A program made the position numbers and the translations under genes. Positions 54,035 through 64,000 of a stretch of 64,000 nt of DNA are shown piece by piece (within the stretch, counting starts at the first letter, position 1; each line of letters begins with the position of its first letter). Source of the DNA: Glandiceps talaboti (Eukaryota; Hemichordata; Enteropneusta; Spengelidae). Location: positions 16,330,342 to 16,394,341 of the forward strand of contig NC_135549.1 of the NCBI RefSeq assembly GCF_964340395.1. The letters run 5' to 3'. The notes beneath the pieces were generated by a model. The model was given only the letters and a program-made list of their open reading frames with translations. It was not told the origin of the DNA and made no database searches.

Positions 54035-55802
54035 TTTTAAAAGATAAATATACAGAACCACATTATTTTGAAAACTTTATTATCTATAAAGGTTGTCTGC
54101 CTTCAATTTTTGAGAATCAGTGGTTTCTATGCCTTGTGTAATATATTCTGTTGTTATCATAATTTCAAATACACTCTAAAATATGTTTGGATTTATGATA
54201 AAAACTCTGATTCCATCAAACATTTGTTAAATTTTGGCAAACTATGCAACATTAACAGCTTGAAGACTGTCGATATTAATTTGTGAAAAGATAAGAATGA
54301 TGCATGGTACCAGGAAGTCTTCTGTTTGACACAGATAACACCTCACAGGACTTCACACAGAAAGCCTATCTAAGTGCTGTTAATCGACTCAAGCTACTTA
54401 GTAGCATTTTAAAGGCCTTGCGACTAATGTGAAAGCCTTCATCGTACTTTGACAAGATAACCGTTACATCTATCATGACTGCTCACTGTTCCCTATAACC
54501 TTTGTTAACTTTCCACCTTTGCCAATTATGATAATATCACTGCTAGAGATGACATGGATGGCCTCCGATAATGAATTCCCACATGTCAGTTAATAACATT
54601 TTTGGTGATTGTATCAATGCAAAACAAAATGGCAAACCCTTTGCTTGTAAACATGTCGGTAAAGAAACACTGGAGTCATTCAATTTGGCCTTGGATTACT
54701 TTTACGCACAGGATTAGAAACCCGTTGTACAAAGTGGAATGTAAAGTCAGTTCATGAACTCAATTACTTGGCTAATATCTATAATCAATTTACATATTGG
54801 CTACATGGCATACTCAATAACTCAATCTTTCTATCATACTGAATTCTATTCATATTCTATTTTTTAACAATAAGGCAAATTAATTTGCTGTTCCTGCCCA
54901 AACCCATGCTGGCTCCATTTGCCTGCCTTCACAAATATATGGAAAACATTTATTGATGGCAGACAATAAACTACTCTGAGCATTACTGCACCCTTCAATA
55001 TGTATTGACTCACCCAGAAAGTCTTAATGTACACCTTTAGAAATACCACTTTTCCTACTACTGCTTGATCTTTAAATTAAGTTTGAAGTTCCTTTCACAA
55101 AATAGCTTTATTCAATTTATTACTCAATGTAGTCAAGAATTTGCTTGCTCTCCATTGAATTTACACTTTACAACCTTTCCACAAATGGCCAACACATAGT
55201 TTTCATTCAGTAAACTATATAAGCACCATTTGTATTTGGTAACTATCGTTTTAACACTCAACAACTCGCTTCAAATGGTACATCTCCCATGCAAAGCACA
55301 ATCGAAGGAGTGATATGTACTGCTTTTCAACAGCCTGTATTGTTCAGATTATTGCATCTTTTCATCGGGACCATTAAAACGCAAGTGGTTCACCAATCAT
55401 TGACGCAGATGCTTCAGAGTTTTGCACGCTACCAGTTCAAAGAGCTTGGCGGGTGTTTATATGTTGTATCCTTTTCATGTTTTATTTTCATAGCCATGCA
55501 CAAATGACTTTAATTTCACATTTTTGAACAACTTCAATATTGACACAAAACACACCAGCCAGCTCAAAGAACTCGATGAGTGTCATACTACTTATGTTAT
55601 TACCCTTCAGTGTTTATTTTCACAGCCATCCATAAATGACTAATTTCACATAAACAACTTATATTGTGAACAAAACACAAAATGCGACTGAACTCATTGT
55701 TGACTAGCCAAGCATGAATAACCAGTACGTACATTGTCTATTCTAATGCCCTAGTGAATTGTCAGGACCACATTTGTATAATGATAAATGTGTACACTAG
55801 AT

Positions 55803-56285
55803 AATAACAATACTTATCTTCAAATGGAAATTCATCTGTGTTGGTAAACCATAGTATTCAATTTGAACTTTTGTTCCAAACACAACTAGAAAATTTACCT
55901 GAAATTTTCGACTGTACACTTCAGTCTTTGTCAACAGATTGACCCACTATTCAGCACACGTGACCTTACAGGACACGTGAGCCTAATAAGGGGTCAAAGG
56001 TGCCTGGAAGTTTGTATTTCCAGGCGTCTCACGTTGTCTAAGCAAGACTTGCCAAATTCATTCCTTATCTTCAAATGGAAATTCATCTGTGTTGGTAAAC
56101 CATAGTATTCAATTTGAACTTTTGTTCCAAACACAACTAGAAAATTTACCTGAAATTTTGAAACGTGTGCTGAATAGTGGGTCAATCTGTTGACAAAGAC
56201 TGAAGTGTACAGTCGAAAATTTCAGGTAAATTTTCTAGTTGTGTTTGGAACAAAAGTTCAAATTGAATACAATAACAATACTTAT
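55803..56285. mobile_element. Palindromic insertion with 15-bp flanking direct repeats
   Basis: 55854-55961 and 56163-56270 form an apparently perfect 108-bp inverted repeat. 55813-55908 is also present as a direct copy at 56064-56159 with no differences seen. The whole is bounded by 'aataacaatacttat' at 55803-55817 and 56271-56285. The centre holds small hairpins (cctggaa/ttccagg; acacgtgag/ctcacgt). It contains no coding sequence. The identity implies a recent event. Confidence 0.85.
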
Positions 56286-57749
56286 TGGCAAAGTTCATGT
56301 TGAAACAAACTGCAATATGCAAATGACAGTTTATTTTCAAATTATAATTCACAAACACGTTTGCACATGTCTTACAACAAATTGAACAATGGACATTTGC
56401 GATTTTAGATATTACTGTTGTTAAAATGAGAAAAAGTACAGTTTCAAAATGGCATTGTAAATCCTAAATATCTCACCATATGAAAATACTCTCCATAATA
56501 CATCTAGATATAGTAAGTCTAAATCAGAATCAAAATTTCCACACATTGTAGAAATTTGAACTTGTATTCTACGATTTACATTTATAGGATTCATTAACTT
56601 GCAATACATATGCTGAGCAAGTTCGTCTCTCATTACCACAGACTTTCTATGAAATTGGAGACACATGATAACTGAAAATCCTCACTTGCACATCTTATGA
56701 TATTCATATTCAGACATATAAAATTACAGACGTGCATGTCATCATTGTTAATAAATGAGCATATGAATTGATAATCAGACATTTCTGCATAGTACCACTA
56801 TTTATTCAAGATGGTCAAATAGTCATTTAAGTAAAGGACACGTTTCCAATCATAGACACTATATATGACCTAATGTTTATACATTTCTGATGGCTATGAT
56901 AAGCTTGTCTATTTTCATTAAAAATGCTAGCAAGGTTTGTGGAAAAGGTATTATACAGATTTCATCCTACTTGATCAGACTTTTAATAAAGGCATGCAGT
57001 TACCTCAACACATCTACCATGAACCAAGTATACATTATGTGGAGATGTATGCATTTTATTTTCTACACAGTTATAAATAAACCCAATCCCAAATTCCATA
57101 CCATGTCCATGGCACACTGTAAAGTAAATTATCTTTAATAGGAGATGCTGCCTTTTTATACAAAACTTCTTCTATGAGCAGGAATATTTACTCAAATGAT
57201 ATTACTATATGCTTTAGCATAAACAGTCTATGTAATCAAACTTAGGAAGACAGTCTCTACGATATGATTCACGGATTTACAAAATGTAAAAATTTGCAGA
57301 TGTAATTGGGCTAAAACTTGCACTTTACAATTAACTCTATGCATTCTCTACTGTCTTGATTTACTTGTATTTACTATTAAGTACTCGTATACCTCCAATC
57401 ACCCATACTGAGCTGTCAGAACTCTCTCACCTTTCAGATGAACAAAAATACAATTTCCATGGTTGCTCATAGTGGGCTTTATACATGCATAAATGGTAGG
57501 GGGAAAAGCTGAAAAGTAAATCAATTGACCACAAACAGTGAGTGAAAATAAGCTGCAGTATAACAGCAAGATTTACGCTGTGGGCAATGAAAACTAACAT
57601 GTAGATTGAAATGACCAGTGTTAATGAACACAGTAGGTATCACATGCACTTTATACTAGTATGGGTTATTTCAACTTGCTTTGTAGATCTAACATGAACT
57701 AACCATGTAAGTCTGACATTGAACACAAATTGAACACAGGATACTTAAA

Positions 57750-58080
57750 GGCGTAAGTGTATAAAAGGCACTTGAAAGATGATGGATAGAGGCTGGTAAT
57801 TTGTGCAACCATTTCAGAGTGCATTACATATTGATTACTTGCAAGATGTTAGAAGCATGCTTTAATATAATTTCTTCTACCATATCTATATGTATCATTT
57901 GATAGACAATGTATAGATACTGTCAATTTGTGCAACCATGTCACACAGTGTCACTTGAAAGATACTGGAAAGGTGCATGTAATTTATATAAACATATCAT
58001 CTGAAAGATATTGAATAGGTACTACCAATTCCTACAGACATTTCCGAATGTATCATTTGAAAGGCAATGGATACATGACA
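57750..58080. repeat. Degenerate tandem repeat, ~75-bp unit
   Basis: Recurring 'cacttgaaagat', 'aatttgtgcaacca' and 'atcatttgaaag' blocks. Confidence 0.6.
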
Positions 58081-58089
58081 AGTCTTCAT

Positions 58090-58920
58090 AAAAGACACAG
58101 CTACTCAAATAGGTTATGGTCAAGGTCTCAAAAGAAAGTTTACACCTAATAACACAGGGGAGACACTTGAATGGAGTCTCTATGTATTACAGTTTTTGTG
58201 AGTTATATGGTAAATCACAATTGTTCACTACAAATGTAGCCATCATGCAGTAAAAAGTGACGAGCACCAAAAATAATGCAGGTGTATATTTCTCTTGCTC
58301 TGCATTACCTTTAGACAAGATTTAAAAAGAAAATGGCTATGCATAAATGCTATGTCTGCAATATGCAAGAAACAGTTTGAATTTGATAATTGACCCGCAG
58401 AAGTAAAGGTCAGGGGTCAGTATCATACAAGAAAGCTTGTATCTGATTACATCGGATTAGACACTTGAATGGAATCTCTATGTACTACAACTAAGGCTTT
58501 TTGAGTTATACAGTAAGTTTTTTTAATTCCAAATGTGGATTTAATTGCAATATGAGCTCAAAAGAAATCTTTACAAGAGCACATTCCTTTTCTTCTACAA
58601 ATGTATATTACCTGTAAACAAGATTTAAAAGAAATCGGCAACAAATGCATACTACAAAGTGTCTGTGATAGACAAGAAATAGCTTAATTTTGATAATTGA
58701 CCCAGAAGGTCAAGATCAAAGGTCAATGTCTGAAAAAAAAACTTGTACTTGATAGTATGGGGGTAGACACTTGAATGGAATCTCTATGTGTCAGTCTTTT
58801 AGTAATGTCGTAAATATTGATTATTAAATAATTTGCATGTAGCGAAACAAAGTGACATGCATATATCCCATATGATATGTCACCTTTGTGCCAGGTTTGA
58901 AAGAGATCGGACATAGAATA
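58090..58920. repeat. Triplicated ~300-bp repeat with AGGTCA half-sites
   Basis: Three successive copies share 'gacacttgaatggaatctct' and 'atgtaytac', followed by 'ttgacccagaaggtca'. The second copy contains AGGTCAGGGGTCA and the third AGATCAAAGGTCA. The segment at 60715-61040 appears to be a further, separate relative. Confidence 0.78.
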
Positions 58921-59137
58921 TTTGAAAAATAAGTCATATTATGGACATAAGCACAAACATACAAACACATAGACTGACAGAAATACCTTATAAGAATTAT
59001 TTGATGTTGTATCTATACACAAACTCAGTTTGTCAGAATAATTAATACACAATATTGAATACACAATATTGATAGTTACTTCCAGCTCTAAATATCTTTA
59101 AGTTATCTTTGCAAACACTGTGACATCATTGAGAAAT

Positions 59138-59169
<32 letters not shown>

Positions 59170-59178
59170 TATCAATCA
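59138..59178. repeat. (CAAT)n microsatellite
   Basis: About eight CAAT units, then degenerate copies. Confidence 0.94.
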
Positions 59179-60714
59179 AAAAATCTATCAGTCAATCAAG
59201 CAAGAATATCATGACTTGCTATGCACCAGTTATACTGAAAACAATAAATTCCAAAACATGCTCTTTATTGTAGAATTAGCTACCAATTTGAATATTCCCA
59301 AGATATACCACAACTCAATATTAGTAGTTAAAGGTTAACTACACACTATTCCTTACATTACAAAGCTTCCACTCACTACTCTTAATATTTTTATCAAATT
59401 AATTTCAGCAGCCTTTCATTCTGGCATCAGCATGCTCACTTAAACTGACGACGACCTGACAGGCAGACTGTTTACATAAATCTACTTTCAATGATTAGAA
59501 AGAAGTCGATGTATACAGAGCATTTGCTTCATCATCAAATAGTTGCATCAATATACGGTAATGACGTCAGTGAGACTGCTGTAGGAGGGAAACCGACACT
59601 TTCACTCCTTCTTATGATAGCCAAATGCAGGTGCTTTCTATTGAAGTGTTGAATACAACGTAATAGTAACAATGATTTGGGTCTCTGAGTTGAGTTATTA
59701 CTTTTCACTGAATGCCACTGTAACCTTTCAAAGTCCATGGCTTGAAAAGAATCAATTCATGACACTTTGAAATGCATGACAGCAATTATCATGACTTTTT
59801 GTCCCGAGTTTTATACATTGTAATGACTTATTTGCTTAATTTATGCAAAATACCAGCACATGTTTTCAAGTACCCCCGTATTTATTGGCCAATTATTTTA
59901 CATAAATATTAATACGTACTATTCACTTTTTATGATATGTCCATTTAAACTGTTACTGGTACATGCATATGCACACAAAATACCCTTAAAAGATGCACTA
60001 GCTACATGTAGCTGCAGCTGGAACATTTTTTGATTTTGTTAGATGTAAAAAGTTATTGTAATATCGTACACTCTGAACTGTATCACATGTTGGTAAAACA
60101 TATTTGTGTACACATACATGTAGTATGGTGCAATAAATCCAACCAGATTGATTTTTGGCCAGACACACACCCAAAAATAACACCCAAACGCAATTACAAT
60201 TTCAACCAATTACTGTACTACTTATAGATAAAATTGACCTATAATTAACATGTACAAATGTACAGTATCTATATTATTTCTATTTGAACACTTTTCTGTG
60301 AATACATTGTTGGTTGTCTAATAGAGAAAAAAATACTCGAGTTACAGCTAGTGCAGGTTTAGATGGCTTGACGCCTAAGACATCATTTCCTCAACAAGTC
60401 ATACCTGAGTAATTCAGGATGTCAGTCAATTCAATGACAACACTGTCACTGAAAGATTATTAAGATAGGTGCATGTACCAGTTTGTGTTTTCATGTAACC
60501 CTACACTTTCATCTTAATTACAAAATATCAATAGGTGTAGGTACATGTACTACACTATCATATCCTTTATATCACTAGTGATACTCTGCAGTAGACTCAG
60601 TAGAATTAAAATTGCGTACTCGACCAAATATTGCGCTCACAATATTTATTAGAACATCTACATATTTCTGGATTCAAAGACAAAGTACCCCTCCCATTCC
60701 AAACTTGTGCCAAT

Positions 60715-61040
60715 TTAAATTTGACCTTGAAGATGAAGGTCAGGGTCAAAAGGTTAATAGTGTCTAAATAATATGCTTATAATTACCTCTCACAAATGAG
60801 GGTGTACACAGATACAAGACAAAATATTACATTTTCATCACATATTTGGTGGCCATTTTGCCATAAGGGCAAGGTTGCAAAATTAGGTGACAATATATGC
60901 ATGCATATGTAGCCTTATTATAATGCTTGACATGTGTGCCAGGTTCAGTTGAAATTGGATCATTTGTGTCTGAGAGATGACAGTCCACAGACACACAGAC
61001 GGATGGGTAGACACTGGTCATTCCTATATCCCCCTTTGGG
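60715..61040. repeat. Dispersed repeat related to 58090-58920
   Basis: Shares 'gaaggtcagggtcaaaagg', 'tgtgccaggtt' and a terminal cacagacacacagacgg-type tail with the triplicated repeat. Confidence 0.55.
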
Positions 61041-61839
61041 TTGTGGCTGTTGGAGGCTAACAACATATGGAACATAAGTATAGTGATTTTAATAAACAAA
61101 CATGGCTAATAACTAATCTACACCAATATTTAACATATGTTCAATAACAATAAACAATAAAATTGACAGAACAACCACCTAATTCCCCTATTATACCATA
61201 CAAATGCCACGTAAATATCTATAAAAAGACTAACTAATCTCATCAGGTAAATTCTTCTTTTGATTGATTTCACAACCCAAGACTTGCCAACCATAAGTCA
61301 TGATAGGAACTATTAAATGATCAGAAAGATCTAATGCTATAATATCAATTGCAATACATTGTATAACCATCACAAGATATGAGTCTATGTAATTGAAGAG
61401 AGCTTTCATGGACCTAAAATTACAGAATTTTGTTTTAAATACACCATTAAAGGAAATGATATTGCCCAAATAACTATATTCATTCATATTGATTGTATAT
61501 AATGCCATTAAAAAGGAGAAGAGCTCTCTTAACTAAATGGTTACTATTATTGAAGACAATTACTTAGACATCAAACAGACAAGTAAGCTATCACAGGTTT
61601 GTGTTAGTGCATTAAGATAATCTTTGATGGTTAACATCCCTGTTTCATAACAAATCGCTATTTTGACGAAATCTGGATTTCAGTTATATCTTTCTAAGGG
61701 CAGAGCATTGTATATTGGTACAATGTACCCTGTTTGTTGTCTCGGCTTTCTACTCGGGGGTTTTCAACCAAAATGATGGCCCAAAATATAGGATACATTG
61801 TACATGTATCATTGAATCTCATCCGATATTTTCACTTTA

Positions 61840-62075
61840 CTAATTGTCATGATTTCTACAACCAAAACAAAAAACTGGTTTATTTTAATTTGTGTATTAT
61901 AACCATGAGAACAAAATGGTTGATTTTCACTTCTGTACTGCCTGATTTCTACAACCAAAACAAAAGACTGGTTGATTTTCATTTCTGTACTACCTGATTT
62001 CTACAACCACAACAAAAAACTGGTTGATTTTCACCTCTGTACTGCATGATTTCTACAACCACAAAAAAAAAACCT
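61840..62075. repeat. Minisatellite, ~56-bp unit, about 4 copies
   Basis: Units contain 'gatttctacaaccaaaacaa', 'aactggttgattttca' and 'tctgtactgcct'. Confidence 0.9.
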
Positions 62076-63471
62076 GGTGAATTTGTGACAAACTAGCATA
62101 AATCGTTGTCAAAAGAAGTGGTGTCCACATAACCTTTGTCAAATCAACGGAGCTGACAAACTGCAACAAGTCCATAGAGATGCATACAATAACAAAATCA
62201 CATCTTAGAAAAATAAGACACAAGCTGAGTCAAGTTCGACAGTCAACGACAACATTTAGGTTACTAGGAACGCTAAGAAATATTAATCAATGGTACAAAT
62301 CTGTGTCAACAATTCGCATTGATTGCCCTAGCATAGATAACAGCTGAAACACCAAATCTACATTTTTCTTATAAAAGTATGGAGTACAATAGAGATAACA
62401 GTACCATTAAACTGTCTTGTACACACAACTACGCAAACATTAAACATCGTGTGATTAGCAATTGTTCTACTGTTTTAATTTTTGCTTTCCTTCATCTCTT
62501 AAATTTCTATCTTTAGAAAATCGCTACTTGTATGCATGCCCACACATTTTGTAATCAGTTGAATTGTTGAAGGATATAGATGTAAATTCAAAAATGATTT
62601 TAAAAAATCAATTTATGCTTTCCTTGTAGTTGTACACTGTAACTGAAACACAGCATTTCCATTTAATGTATTGTAAATAGAGTGGTACTGTAAGTGCTGA
62701 TTATAGATACCCGGTAGATAGATAGACATGCATGTATCCTCCCCAAACAATGTTACGATGCTCCAGTTGTCAAAATAGAGGTTGGTAGCGAGAGCTGAAT
62801 TAAACCTGTCAGTAGAATTCTCATTATTATGTACCCAGTATTGCTTCCAATGTAATACAATTCACACCATACTATAATTTTCAATATCATGCCCAGTATA
62901 CTCTGACAAAATATGGCCCCACATGGCAATGTTAATCAATATTTGCTCAGCAATCTGGCTTTATTTTTGTTCTCATTATCTTTACATTTTTGTGCATAAA
63001 ATACTGTTTCTGTGCCATTACATATACATAAGGTATATAATCATTAAAACCTTTACGGTTTGGATATGGGTTTTGTGGACCTTGGTAGTACAGCTTTAAT
63101 ATGGACCCTTCTAAATGTCGGGGTCCTTCTCACACTTCTGCCATACAACCTCAGTCCGCTAAAACCATATTGAAGCCATAAAGATCATTATTCTCTACCG
63201 AAATAATCGGCAATTACTGCATATGTTCATACATTAATTCTCCACACTAAAACTAATTTTCTCGTATTTTTTTATCATATTTCGGCCAAAATACAGAACG
63301 TAACAATATTACATCTGTCGGTATTTTGATGTAGAAATGGAACATTTCAAGCTATCCATCATAAAACAAAACATTTTTTTTTTATCACCACCTTTGAAAA
63401 AGTTTCAATTTTCATCATTTCCTTAACTGACAATACACTGTTTTGGTTACAATTTGACGACATCACTCCCA

Positions 63472-63476
<5 letters not shown>

Positions 63477-63528
<52 letters not shown>

Positions 63529-63596
63529 GGTACATACATACATACATGCATGCATGCATGCATACATACATACATACATACATACATACATACATG
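63477..63596. repeat. Compound microsatellite (AC)n-(CATA)n-(CATG)n
   Basis: About 24 AC units, then CATA with an embedded CATG block. Confidence 0.96.
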
Positions 63597-64000
63597 GACA
63601 TGAATGTTGTAGATTTGTAAATTGTCACCCTGCCAGTCAAGACATTGGAATGTAATATAAATATCAGTTTTGTGATTGCAAATTATGACCTTCAACTTCA
63701 ATGCTATCATCAACACATTTCTTGATAGGTAGCATTCCTGAAACAATGATCTGATCACCAAAAGACAATCATCATGTACAGCGACTTCCTTTTACTTTGA
63801 ACTACACTTTATTTTCCCTTTGATTCAGGTGCATTACACTTCATAAATATTCATGACCACATTACCAAAATAGCAACACCAAAGCCATGTTGTTTGAAGC
63901 ACGATAATTGCAAGTGAGACGAAGTCAAAATATTTCAACTAAACATTGTTCATGGTCACTGCATTTTCGTTAAAATATACATGAAGCAATGCGAGTATCT

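Larger units (their letters stand above)
52687..64000 (-). other. Intron 5' of exon 52576-52686 (incomplete)
   Basis: No upstream alpha-2/delta exon was recognised. Contents are a SINE-like element (53568-53760), a (TTTA)n run (53998-54034), a palindromic insertion (55803-56285), degenerate tandem repeats (57750-58080 and 58090-58920), a (CAAT)n run (59138-59178), a related repeat (60715-61040), a ~56-bp minisatellite (61840-62075) and a compound microsatellite (63477-63596). The stretches 54040-55800, 56290-57740 and 62080-63470 show nothing I can name. Confidence 0.7.

Noticed and set aside
55289-55507. 72-codon plus-strand ORF with protein-like stretch (HQSLTQMLQSFARYQFKELG)
   Set aside because: No splice sites that fit, no recognised domain, ordinary length for an AT-rich window.
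57000-57060. Possible upstream alpha-2/delta exon ending at a GTAACT donor
   Set aside because: No acceptor and no similarity to the expected Trp-containing N-terminal segment.

Overview
Kind of sequence: this is eukaryotic, intron-dominated DNA. It is A+T-rich, packed with microsatellites, minisatellites and hairpin-type mobile elements, and has no long open reading frame. The dispersed elements (SINE-like tails ending near 'gctcaaagcgcc', MITEs, 'gcgccctctagtg' motifs) and the protein fragments suggest a marine invertebrate, perhaps an ambulacrarian such as a hemichordate. The species call is inference and weak.

The gene: only one gene can be supported, on the minus strand. It encodes a voltage-gated calcium channel alpha-2/delta (CACNA2D) subunit. 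Five constitutive-looking exon positions are visible, one of them in two alternative versions: 52576-52686, 15002-15061, 14007-14133, 13253-13384, then either 11079-11127 or 10498-10558. Joined in order they are in frame through every junction. They encode about 165 residues of the extracellular alpha-2 chain, from the N-terminal helical part through the VWA_N / first Cache region to the Tyr-Asp-x-Arg...Trp motif just before the VWA domain. The signal-peptide exon lies beyond 64000 and the VWA/MIDAS, second Cache and delta exons lie below position 1. The remaining ~99% of the window is intron, including one intron of about 37.5 kb (15062-52575).

Main discovery candidate: the last exon position is duplicated in tandem. 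Exon A (10498-10558, 61 nt) encodes the YDVRRRGW motif, with the Arg triplet known in vertebrate alpha-2/delta-1 and -2 to bind gabapentin and amino acids. Exon B (11079-11127, 49 nt) has the same entry and exit phases but encodes YDARSENW, with Glu in place of the ligand-binding Arg. Each length is 1 mod 3, so using both or neither breaks the frame (using both gives an immediate stop). This looks like a mutually exclusive exon pair that would switch ligand sensing on or off.

Regions: 1-10497 is intron 3' of exon A, with three minisatellites and a 0.48 kb hairpin element whose ends carry CTCF-like motifs. 10559-15001 holds the exon cluster with a minisatellite between two exons and a large (TA)n/T42 tract. 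15062-52575 is the giant intron, with two TA-flanked MITEs, a duplicated hairpin element, SINE-like elements, large microsatellites and two weak exon-like segments. 52687-64000 is upstream intron, with a young-looking palindromic insertion flanked by 15-bp direct repeats and a triplicated ~300-bp repeat rich in AGGTCA half-sites.
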